This document shows, piece after piece, positions 36,859-44,764 of a stretch of 64,000 nt of DNA; position 1 is the stretch's first letter, and each line of letters opens with the position of its first letter. The notes under the pieces were generated by a model. It searched no databases. It saw only the letters and a program-made list of their open reading frames with translations, and was not told the DNA's origin. The DNA comes from Celeribacter naphthalenivorans (GTDB lineage Bacteria; Pseudomonadota; Alphaproteobacteria; Rhodobacterales; Rhodobacteraceae): positions 310,001-374,000 of the forward strand of contig NZ_JAIVLK010000001.1 of NCBI RefSeq assembly GCF_020524585.1. The letters run 5' to 3'. The position numbers and the translations under genes are program-made.

Positions 36859-39399
36859 ATGTCTATCGCAAGCAATATCGACGCGGCAAACACAGGGTCG
36901 CATATGGAGACCAACGTGCATTCTTTGGCCGAGGCGCCCATCACCATCGGGATGGCGGGCATTACAAAATCCTTTTCCGGCGTCTACGCCCTGACCGATG
37001 TGACCGTCGCGTTTCGTGCCGGCGAGGTCCATGCCGTTTTAGGGGAGAATGGCGCGGGAAAATCGACGCTCATGAGCATTATCTCCGGCGTGCTTCAGCC
37101 GGATCGCGGCGAGATCACCTTTGAGGGACACGTCGCATCTCCCTTAACGCCGGAGAAGGCGGCAGATCTGGGAATTTCCATTTCTTATCAGCATCCTGCT
37201 ATTGTTGAAGACCTGTCGGTTCTGGAAAACCTACAGGTGTCCTTGCCGCCTGAACTGTTCGAGGGGCGCAAGGCTCAAGATGTCGCGCGCGAGGTCATGT
37301 CCGCCGTGGGGTTGGACGTGCCGCTCAAGATGCGGGCAGAGGGGCTGAGCATCGGGCAAAAACTCCTGCTTGAGATCGCCAAAGCCTTGGCCACCAATCC
37401 GAAAGTTCTGATCCTTGACGAGCCGACGGCCTCTCTCGACAAAGACGCCTCGGACATGCTGTTCGAACGCGTGCGTGCGGCGGCGGCCCGAGGCACGGCG
37501 GTCATCTATATCACCCACCGTTTGGCCGAAATCCGGCAGATCGGGCATCGTGTCACCGTTTTGCGCGATGGCCATGTGGCGGGCACGGGTCTGGTGCGCG
37601 ATCTGTCCGACAGCGAACTTTTGGACATGATCGTCGGGCGCAAGCTCGACTCCACCTTCCCGCCGAAGGCCAAGCCGATGCTGGGTCAGGCCAATCTGAC
37701 CGTCAAAGGTTTGGGCGGACACGGGTTTTCCGATGTCTCCTTTGAGGCGCGACCGGGTGAGATCGTGGGGGTCGCAGGCGTCGCGGGCAACGGTCAGACC
37801 GAGTTGATGCGCGCGCTTGCGGGGCTTGATGCGGCGCGTGGCGAGGTGAAACTGGCCGGGCAACGTCTCAGCCATAAAGACCTGATCCACGCTGCGGCCT
37901 TCATGCCCGCCGACCGTTTGGTCGAAGGCGTCGCCAAGTCCTTTTCCGTGCGGGAAAACGCGGCTTTGGGCGCCTTGGAGAAATTCGCCTCTTTCGGGTT
38001 CATGAGCCGTCGCAAGGAACATGCCTCTGTTGTCGACACATTCCGCGAGCTGTCGGTGAAAACGCCGGGGCTTGAGGCCAAGATCACGGCGCTTTCGGGC
38101 GGTAACCAGCAGAAGGTCGTTCTGGCGCGGGCGCTTTTGGAACAGCCGGGGTTGATCGTCGCCGATGAGCCGACGCAGGGCGTCGATGTCGGCGCGCGTT
38201 TCGAAATGTATCGCATCCTGCGCGAAATCAGCGGCGCAGGGACGCCGGTGGTCGTCAATTCGTCGGATGCCGCCGAGCTTGAGGGGCTGTGCGACCGCGT
38301 GATCGTGCTGTCGAAGGGCAGGGTGGTTGCCACGCTGACCGGCGAGGATGTGGTCGAGGCCAAGATCGTCGCGGCAGCCGTCGGCGCGGACCATCATGCC
38401 GAGACCGGCGCGGATCGCCGGGCGGACAGATCGCGAGGTGGTGCGCTTCGGCATTTCCTGCAATCGGACAACGCGCCTGTCGTTCCGCTTTTGGCGATCA
38501 TGGTCGGCCTTGCGCTCTATGGCTATAGCCAGAACGCCAACTTCCTGTCGTCATTCAATGTCTACAACACCCTGATGTTGGCCACGACGCTGTGCTTTAT
38601 CTCGATGGGGCAAACCATCGTCTTGATGCTGCGCGGCGTGGATCTCTCCGTTGGGCCACTGGCCGGGTTGTCGGTGGTGATTGCGTCTTTCTTTGTCAAT
38701 GACGGCGCCTCTTTGCCGACGATGCTGACGGGGTTCGGGCTTATGCTGGTCGTCGCGGTTGTCGTCGGGCTCGCCAACGGCAGTCTCGTGCGCTACGCCA
38801 AATTCACCCCAATCGCCGCGACGCTGGCCATGTATATGGGGCTTCAGGGCATCAGCTTTCTGATGCGCGAGGGGCCGGGCGGCTACATCAGCTACGATGT
38901 CACCGCAATCCTCGGCGCACAGATCGGGCCGCTGCCCTGGGCCTTTGTCGCGCTGATCGTCTGTGTGATCGTCGGGGAATATGTGCTGCGCAAAACCCGC
39001 ATCGGCTGGCAAATCCGTGCCGTTGGCTCTGATGAAGAGGCCGCGCGCCGGATCGGGTTGAACGTCAATCGTCTCAATATTCTGGGCTATGTCGCCACGG
39101 CTCTGTTCGTCTTCGTCGGTGCACTGATGCTCATGGCGCAGATCGGCGTCGGCGATCCGCAACAAGGCACCAATTACACACTCGCCAGCATCACCGCAGT
39201 TGTGCTGGGCGGCACGTCCCTAAGCGGCGGACGCGGCACCTTTATCGGCACGGCGCTGGGTGCGGTTCTGTTGACGGAAATTTTCACGGCCATCGCCTTT
39301 TTGGGGCTCTCGCAGACCTATCAATACGTTTTCCAAGGCGCGCTGATCGTGTTCGCGGCGGTGATCTACACCACCCTGCGCGGACGGCCTCAGGCGTGA
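36859..39399 (+). CDS. Fused ABC importer: double ATPase plus RbsC-type permease
   Basis: 846 residues. ATPase half 1 (about 30-265) has GENGAGKSTL, the variant signature LSIGQKLLLEI and VLILDEPTASLD. Half 2 (about 270-510) has a degenerate P-loop GVAGNGQTEL, signature LSGGNQQKV and LIVADEPTQGVD, as in RbsA-type proteins. After a linker, residues about 535-846 form a complete permease (GQTIVLMLRGVDLSVGPLAG, VVLGGTSLSGGRGTFIGTAL). RbsA and RbsC functions are normally on separate chains. GGAGGAGGGGG precedes the ATG. With the permease at 34674 and binding proteins it makes a complete importer. Confidence 0.9.
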   Translation: MSIASNIDAANTGSHMETNVHSLAEAPITIGMAGITKSFSGVYALTDVTVAFRAGEVHAVLGENGAGKSTLMSIISGVLQPDRGEITFEGHVASPLTPEKAADLGISISYQHPAIVEDLSVLENLQVSLPPELFEGRKAQDVAREVMSAVGLDVPLKMRAEGLSIGQKLLLEIAKALATNPKVLILDEPTASLDKDASDMLFERVRAAAARGTAVIYITHRLAEIRQIGHRVTVLRDGHVAGTGLVRDLSDSELLDMIVGRKLDSTFPPKAKPMLGQANLTVKGLGGHGFSDVSFEARPGEIVGVAGVAGNGQTELMRALAGLDAARGEVKLAGQRLSHKDLIHAAAFMPADRLVEGVAKSFSVRENAALGALEKFASFGFMSRRKEHASVVDTFRELSVKTPGLEAKITALSGGNQQKVVLARALLEQPGLIVADEPTQGVDVGARFEMYRILREISGAGTPVVVNSSDAAELEGLCDRVIVLSKGRVVATLTGEDVVEAKIVAAAVGADHHAETGADRRADRSRGGALRHFLQSDNAPVVPLLAIMVGLALYGYSQNANFLSSFNVYNTLMLATTLCFISMGQTIVLMLRGVDLSVGPLAGLSVVIASFFVNDGASLPTMLTGFGLMLVVAVVVGLANGSLVRYAKFTPIAATLAMYMGLQGISFLMREGPGGYISYDVTAILGAQIGPLPWAFVALIVCVIVGEYVLRKTRIGWQIRAVGSDEEAARRIGLNVNRLNILGYVATALFVFVGALMLMAQIGVGDPQQGTNYTLASITAVVLGGTSLSGGRGTFIGTALGAVLLTEIFTAIAFLGLSQTYQYVFQGALIVFAAVIYTTLRGRPQA

Positions 39400-39431
39400 T
39401 CGCGTGGCAGATTTAAAGAGGAGGAAAAATT

Positions 39432-40208
39432 TTGGAAACGCTCGAAGGAAAGAACATCGTGATCACCGGCGGCACCGGCGGGCTTGGCTTTGCCATCGCT
39501 GAACGGCTGATAACGTCGGGCGCGAATGTCGTGCTTGCGGACCTGCCGGGGGCCGATGGGGCGGGTGCCCTTGCCGCTTTGCCCCAAGATCCGGCCCAAG
39601 ACAAGGGGCGCGCCATTTTCGTCGCGATGGATGTCTCTGACGCGGACGACGTGGAACGCGCCGCCGCCGAAGCCGAGGCGCGTCTGGGTCCCATTGACGG
39701 TGTCGTTGCGAACGCCGGCATCGCGCCGCCGACCGATGCGTTCGACTACGATGCGCAGTCCTGGCGGCGCACCATGGGCGTCAATGTCGATGGCGTTTTC
39801 TTCACCGCGCAGAGCTTTGCCAAGCGGATGAAGGCGGCTGGTCGGCCCGGCAGCATCGTGATGATTTCATCGATTGCCGGCTTTCGCGTCGTCAAGCCGG
39901 AGCGTCACGCTGCCTATGGCACAAGCAAAGCTGCGGTGGCGCATCTCGCCTCGCTTTTGGGGGTGGAATGGGCGCCGCACGGCATCCGTGTGAATGCATT
40001 GGCGCCCGGCTATACCGCCACGCAAATTCTGAAAAAGGCGCAAGAAAGCGATCCGGAGATGATGGCCAATTGGCTGTCGCAGGTTCCGATCGCGCGCCTG
40101 TTGGAGCCGGCGGAGATCGCCAACGGCGTTGCGTTTCTGCTGTCCGATCTGGCCAGCGGCGTGACCGCCACAACGCTTTCCGTGGATGGGGGCTATCGAC
40201 CGGCCTGA
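39432..40208 (+). CDS. Short-chain dehydrogenase/reductase with TTG start
   Basis: 258 residues. The start is a TTG at 39432, placed behind AGAGGAGG and giving METLEGKNIVITGGTGGLGF; no better start lies nearby. SDR features: TGGTGGLG, ADLPG after the second strand (suggesting NAD), VVANAGIAP, MISSIAG with the catalytic Ser, AAYGTSKAA with Tyr and Lys, and a LSVDGGY end. It lies 32 bp after the transporter fusion and 55 bp before the Old Yellow Enzyme, so it belongs to the same operon. It probably oxidises an alcohol or reduces a ketone of the imported compound. Confidence 0.87.
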   Translation: METLEGKNIVITGGTGGLGFAIAERLITSGANVVLADLPGADGAGALAALPQDPAQDKGRAIFVAMDVSDADDVERAAAEAEARLGPIDGVVANAGIAPPTDAFDYDAQSWRRTMGVNVDGVFFTAQSFAKRMKAAGRPGSIVMISSIAGFRVVKPERHAAYGTSKAAVAHLASLLGVEWAPHGIRVNALAPGYTATQILKKAQESDPEMMANWLSQVPIARLLEPAEIANGVAFLLSDLASGVTATTLSVDGGYRPA

Positions 40209-40263
40209 GCGCCGTGTCCCCTTTCGCAATTTTTGAAATCCACAGTCAAAACAGGAGGAAACC

Positions 40264-41391
40264 ATGACTGTTGCAGAAGCAAATCAAGAGACCAAGACAA
40301 GCACGCTGTTCGAACCCGCCAAGCTCGGCGCTTGGGACCTGACCAATCGCGTTGCCATGGCACCGATGTCGCGCTTTCGGGCCGATGCAAAAACCTGGGT
40401 CCCTGCGGATTACACCGCCGAATACTACGGTCAGCGCAACACCTGCGGCATGCTGATCACCGAAGCGACCCAGATGTCGCCGGACGCCGTCGGCTATCCG
40501 CGCTCGCCGGGGCTCTACAATGCCGAACAGACCGAGGTCTGGAAAGGGATCGTCGACGCGATCCACGCGGGCGGCGCCAAGGCGGTCGTTCAGCTTTGGC
40601 ACACGGGGCGCATTTCGCACGCTTACAACCGTCCGACCGACAACCCGCATCCGATGGGGCCGTCGCCGATCAAACCCGTCACGGAGATGATCACCGACGA
40701 GCACGGCATGGTTGAGATTCCGACGCCGCGTGAAATGACCAAGGACGACATCCAGTATGTCGTGGACATGTATGCCGAGACCGCGCGCAATGCCAAAGCG
40801 GCCGGGTTTGACGGGATCGAGATTCACGCCGCCAACGGCTATCTGATCGACCAGTTCTGTGCTTCGAACATCAACAAGCGCACGGATGAATATGGTGGCT
40901 CCTACGAGAACCGTTTGCGTTTCCTGCGTGAGATCATCGAGGCGGTGGCCACGGTCTATGACAAGGGCAACATCGGCGTGCGCTTCTCGCCCTATGGCAC
41001 CTTCAACGATGTGCATGAAGAGGACCCGCTCGCTCTCTTCACGGCTCAGGTGAAACAAGCTGAGGCCTCCGGCGTGGGCTATGTCCATGTCATCCGCCCC
41101 GAAGTCACGGGCGACAATGATGTGCAGGAGGCTTTCGATCATGCCGACGTGATCGGTGTGGCGCGCGATCTCTATTCCGGCCTCATCATCGCGGCGGGTC
41201 AATACACACGCGAAACCGCCGAGCAGGAAATCGCATCGGGACGTGCGGACATCGTGGCCTTCGGGCGGCCCTTCGTGTCGAACCCCGACCTGATTTCGCG
41301 GATGAAAGCGGGCACGGAACTGGCGCCGCTCAACCGCGACACGCTCTATATTCCGGGCCGCGCGGGCTACATCGACTATCCCGAAGCCTAA
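40264..41391 (+). CDS. Old Yellow Enzyme-family NAD(P)H:flavin oxidoreductase (alkene reductase type)
   Basis: 375 residues, a TIM barrel of typical OYE length. The FMN site shows APMSRFRA and QLWHTGRISH. The substrate-binding His and Asn are in EIHAANGYLIDQF (about 188-191), followed by NKRTDEYGGSYENRLRF. The end (VAFGRPFVSNPDL) also matches N-ethylmaleimide-reductase-like OYEs. These enzymes reduce the C=C bond of alpha,beta-unsaturated carbonyls with FMN. ACAGGAGG precedes the ATG. With two SDRs and a SnoaL-like protein, this suggests the imported compound yields an enone intermediate. Confidence 0.9.
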   Translation: MTVAEANQETKTSTLFEPAKLGAWDLTNRVAMAPMSRFRADAKTWVPADYTAEYYGQRNTCGMLITEATQMSPDAVGYPRSPGLYNAEQTEVWKGIVDAIHAGGAKAVVQLWHTGRISHAYNRPTDNPHPMGPSPIKPVTEMITDEHGMVEIPTPREMTKDDIQYVVDMYAETARNAKAAGFDGIEIHAANGYLIDQFCASNINKRTDEYGGSYENRLRFLREIIEAVATVYDKGNIGVRFSPYGTFNDVHEEDPLALFTAQVKQAEASGVGYVHVIRPEVTGDNDVQEAFDHADVIGVARDLYSGLIIAAGQYTRETAEQEIASGRADIVAFGRPFVSNPDLISRMKAGTELAPLNRDTLYIPGRAGYIDYPEA

Positions 41392-41460
41392 GCACCCCGG
41401 GCCGGCGCGCGGTCCTCGCGCGTCCGCCACAGAATTCCATAGAAATCGGAGGAGAAAATC

Positions 41461-41919
41461 ATGGATATCGAACACCGCATTCAGCGTCTTGAGGACATTC
41501 AGGACATCGAGAAGCTGACATATCAATACGCAGCCTATTGCGACGACAACTATAACCCCGACGGTATCGCGAGCTGTTTCACGGAGGATGGCGTTTGGGT
41601 CGTTGACGGGGAAGGCGGCTCCAACAATGGCCGCGAGGAAATCCGCGAGCATTTCCGTCAACTGTCAAAGCACATTTCCTGGGCCATCCACATCGTGACC
41701 AACATGCGTGTCGATGTGCATGAGGACGGCAAAAGCGCCACCTCGCATTCCTATCTTTTGTGCTTCTGCACCATCGGAGAGGATGCTGTGGTGCTGACAT
41801 TGAACTACACCAACCAATTCGTGAAGCAGGATGGCAAGTGGTTCTTCAAAGAGCTGCGCGGGAGCACCCATCAGGTCTCCAACTGGGATCAGGGCTGGGT
41901 AAAACAAAAGTTCCGCTAA
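41461..41919 (+). CDS. SnoaL-like / NTF2-like small protein
   Basis: 152 residues of the cone-shaped SnoaL/NTF2 fold: an N-terminal helix pair (IEHRIQRLEDIQDIEKLTYQ), CFTEDGVWVVDGEGG and a beta sheet (SWAIHIVTNMRVDVHEDGKS, WFFKELRGSTHQVSNW). Family members include ketosteroid isomerases, lyases, polyketide cyclases and hydratases acting on small ring compounds. GGAGGAGA precedes the ATG. It is the last gene of the operon, before a strong hairpin. The pairing with an OYE hints at double-bond migration or water loss/addition; the reaction is unknown. Confidence 0.82.
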   Translation: MDIEHRIQRLEDIQDIEKLTYQYAAYCDDNYNPDGIASCFTEDGVWVVDGEGGSNNGREEIREHFRQLSKHISWAIHIVTNMRVDVHEDGKSATSHSYLLCFCTIGEDAVVLTLNYTNQFVKQDGKWFFKELRGSTHQVSNWDQGWVKQKFR

Positions 41920-41974
41920 GGGCGGGTCTGTTAAGGCAGGCGTCCTAGCCGCGAAACTCCGGATGTCTGTCTTG

Positions 41975-42006
41975 GCCCGCCGTCAGTGTCCTCCACGACG
42001 GCGGGC
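41975..42006 (+). terminator. Hairpin ending the catabolic operon
   Basis: GCCCGCCGTC pairs perfectly with GACGGCGGGC over a 12-base loop, 55 bases after the SnoaL-like gene, then ATCTTCGTT. The stem is strong though the U-run is weak. Confidence 0.65.
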
Positions 42007-42458
42007 ATCTTCGTTGAAGCGCTTCATACGAGACGGATCAACGCCACCCGACTATCGCAAGCGCAGCGGGGCCTCATGTGCACTTTCTGAGCACGGCCAA
42101 ACTTGGTGTGTGGCGCAACATTTTGGCGCCAGCCTATGAGGAGACGAATTGTCGATTTTGCCAGTGTAAATGAATATTTTCGGGAGTAGAGAGGGTCCGC
42201 TTTCCACCCGTTTTACATAAATGTCGCGACCGGCCCTTACCCGACGTGCAATCCATACTGAGCGAATGTGTGCTCCAGAGCAGGTCATCACCAATATGCG
42301 CTGTGCATCATTTGGCTTTGTAAACATGATGAAAAATGCTTTGTTGACCCCATCAGCACCGATCTCTTTACTATGGGTCCACGTCCTATCGGCGGCTATG
42401 GCTTTGGATGAGCAGGTTCAATTGGTTGGGAAATCTGGCTCAGGACAGGAGGTCAGTC
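42007..42458. other. Intergenic region with dispersed repeat
   Basis: No gene is recognised. It carries repeat A copy 2 (42195-42237) and the upstream region of the HTH-hydrolase gene. Confidence 0.45.
42195..42237. repeat. Dispersed repeat A, copy 2
   Basis: GTCCGCT to ACCGGCCCT, 43 bases, aligned without gaps to 27362-27404 with about seven differences. Repeat B does not follow it here. Confidence 0.65.
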
Positions 42459-44255
42459 ATGACAGATCTTTCAGGCGACGAACCCTGCTCAACACAAGAT
42501 GAAACGGCGAACCCCGAGCGCTGCGAGGTTGAACCTGAGGATAGGTCTGACTGGTCGAAAGATGCGGACAGGGCGGATCTTGTCCATCGGATTTATGATA
42601 CCGCCCTGGACAACTCGCTGTGGCCTGACATGATCCTGCGTGTCTTCGAGGTGATCGAAAAGACTCAGGCAGACCCGGTATCAAAAGAAGATTTGCTGGA
42701 TATTCAGCGCCACTTTGCCAGGGCATTGTCGCTTTCCGAAAAAATGTTAGCTCTTGAAAACAGTGTCGAACTGAAAGATCGGCTGCTGGATCACCTTGGT
42801 ATCTCCATGATTTTTCTGGGTGAACAGGGCGAGTTGATCTCGCAAAAGGACCGATCCGACAAACAGGCATATGTTCCAAACCCAAAATTTCTGCCCGACC
42901 GGCCTGAGGTTCAGGACATGATCTCCGCATCTCAACAGGCCGAAGGCCCGGTCATCCGTGCCGAACCCGGGGGGACAATGCCCGCGCAGATCCTTTTCTC
43001 ACGCAGGCAAATGGTAAGTCGGTCTTTGCCACAGGGCGTCGCGTGGGTCCTGGTCTGTGTTGACAAAACCGCCGAACAGCTTGCCGACCATGTTGGGCAA
43101 AACTTTGCGCTCACTCCCGCAAAGACCCGCCTTCTGGCCGGGTTTCTGCGTCATGGCAACCTTCGCCGGGCGGCTGAGGACTGCGGCACGAGCTATGAAA
43201 CGGGGCGCACGTATCTCAAGGATATATGCCAGAGCATGGGTGTCCGTGGGCAATCGGAATTGCTGCAATATATCCTGTTCAGCTCGCCGGTCATACCGAA
43301 CGACAGCCCAGCGAACGCCGAGACCCTGAAGACGCGGCAGGTCTTGCAACATGACGATGGCAAAACTCTGGAAATTTTCACCCTTGGCGCACAATCCGGC
43401 TATCCTCTCATCATGTTCGATGCTCTGACCGGTGGCGCGCTGGATATCCTTGGCTATCCCGAGCGGTATCAACCATTGCTGGATCGGCTGGGGGCGCGGC
43501 TGATCATTCCGTGTCGGCCCGGCACCTTTCGGTCATCGTTTCGCGTCCAACATTCGGCCTCTGACTATGCCGAAGACGTTGCAATGATCAGCGAGCGTCT
43601 GGGCCTGTCGCGCTTTTCTCTGCTGGGCTATTCCTATGGTTCAGTTGCGGTGCTGGGTGCCGCCCATCACCTGCGCGACCGTGTGGACCGGATTACGCTG
43701 GCGTCTGTGTTCTACCCCAACTACGTCGCGCCGAATTGGAAGGAGATGGATTTCTTCTATCAGATCGCGTCGATTATCGGCCGCCGCTGGCCGGGGCTCC
43801 TGCGCCGTGTCATTCCTTTTCTGGCCAATTCGATCCTGCACAATATGGACAATTTCTGTGATCGCGCCGCCGCTCGGGCTGATTGCGCCCATGAAGAGGC
43901 CATCCTGAACGCGCCCATGGTCCGGCAACGGTCCCGTGACATGCTCGAAGAACGCATTTCACAGGGGATGGACGGCCTTATTCAGGAATATCAACTCATC
44001 GCCCAGCCACTTGATGTTGATCTGGGCCAGATCACAGCGCCCGTTCAATTGTTTCACGGCATGTGCGATCGCATCAACCCGATGGGCGGAGCCGAGGCGC
44101 TTGCACAGGATCTGGGACAGGTGAGGCTGCACAAACTCCCCGATATGGGCCATGCTTTTATCTATGCGGAATGGGACTGGCTGTTGAAGGCGGCGATGGG
44201 GCAGCCCTTCGATATTCCCGCGGCGACACGGCGCGGTCTTTTGACATCGGGATAG
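42459..44255 (+). CDS. LuxR-type HTH fused to an alpha/beta hydrolase
   Basis: 598 residues from the ATG at 42459 (AGGAGG eight bases before). Residues 1-210 contain an acidic start, a helical stretch and a possible PAS-like sensor part (DHLGISMIFLGEQGELISQK). Residues about 217-277 look like a LuxR/GerE-type HTH (LTPAKTRLLAGFLRHGNLRR, then YETGRTYLKDICQSMGV). Residues about 297-580 are an alpha/beta hydrolase with nucleophile elbow LLGYSYGSVAVLG (Ser about 392), acid DRINP (about 536) and His in MGHAF (about 564), so the triad seems complete. DNA binding and hydrolysis in one chain suggest a regulator that processes its own ligand; this is inference. Confidence 0.85.
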   Translation: MTDLSGDEPCSTQDETANPERCEVEPEDRSDWSKDADRADLVHRIYDTALDNSLWPDMILRVFEVIEKTQADPVSKEDLLDIQRHFARALSLSEKMLALENSVELKDRLLDHLGISMIFLGEQGELISQKDRSDKQAYVPNPKFLPDRPEVQDMISASQQAEGPVIRAEPGGTMPAQILFSRRQMVSRSLPQGVAWVLVCVDKTAEQLADHVGQNFALTPAKTRLLAGFLRHGNLRRAAEDCGTSYETGRTYLKDICQSMGVRGQSELLQYILFSSPVIPNDSPANAETLKTRQVLQHDDGKTLEIFTLGAQSGYPLIMFDALTGGALDILGYPERYQPLLDRLGARLIIPCRPGTFRSSFRVQHSASDYAEDVAMISERLGLSRFSLLGYSYGSVAVLGAAHHLRDRVDRITLASVFYPNYVAPNWKEMDFFYQIASIIGRRWPGLLRRVIPFLANSILHNMDNFCDRAAARADCAHEEAILNAPMVRQRSRDMLEERISQGMDGLIQEYQLIAQPLDVDLGQITAPVQLFHGMCDRINPMGGAEALAQDLGQVRLHKLPDMGHAFIYAEWDWLLKAAMGQPFDIPAATRRGLLTSG

Positions 44256-44764
44256 GCGCCGCGCCCAAAAAACGCGCCCCCCTCCCCAAATGGGAATTGT
44301 TGGCGCAATTTGCGCTCTCTACGGTCTGCAAAAAGGGGCGGGTTTTCAGATATTTGGGCGGTCTGGTGAGGGCTGCCGATCTTCAGGTCTGACGTTTTTT
44401 CGGAAATCTGCCCCACCAACAAGACCACGGGGCAGGTTCCAACATGCTGAAGACTACGGTGCATTGGCTTCACACCGCATCGTTCTTTCCTGATCAAATC
44501 ATGCCGCAGGCAGACGCTATTCCCGTTTTTTTTGGGGGGGGGCGGGCGCTGCTGCCTCGTGCATGCGTCCCCTCGGCGCGCCAACGCATGGCCGAGGGGG
44601 CGTCAGCAGGACAGGCCGACCCATCAAGTACACCACGCGCCTCGATCCGGCGCGGATTGATCTTCATTCACAGTCTGCTGTTACGTCGCATGAGGGGATC
44701 ATGGGCAAGACAAAGGTTTTTTGCGCGGCGCAGGCCGTCGGGGGGCCTGAGGAGGGCTGACATC
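44256..44764. promoter_or_regulatory. Upstream region of the autotransporter with T8G9 homopolymer tract
   Basis: No separate gene is recognised in about 500 bases. T8 (44526-44533) directly followed by G9 (44534-44542) lies about 220 bases before the autotransporter ATG. Homopolymer runs of this size slip during replication and could alter promoter spacing. The autotransporter frame is open back to 44444, so the run would lie inside coding sequence if an earlier start were used. Confidence 0.5.

Noticed and set aside
37231-38463. 410-codon minus-strand frame inside the ABC fusion
   Set aside because: Antisense shadow of the ATPase domains.
44444-44764. N-terminal extension of the autotransporter through the T8G9 tract
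   Set aside because: The start at 44765 has GAGGAGGG; the extension is Arg-rich and low complexity. Kept as a possibility only for phase variation.
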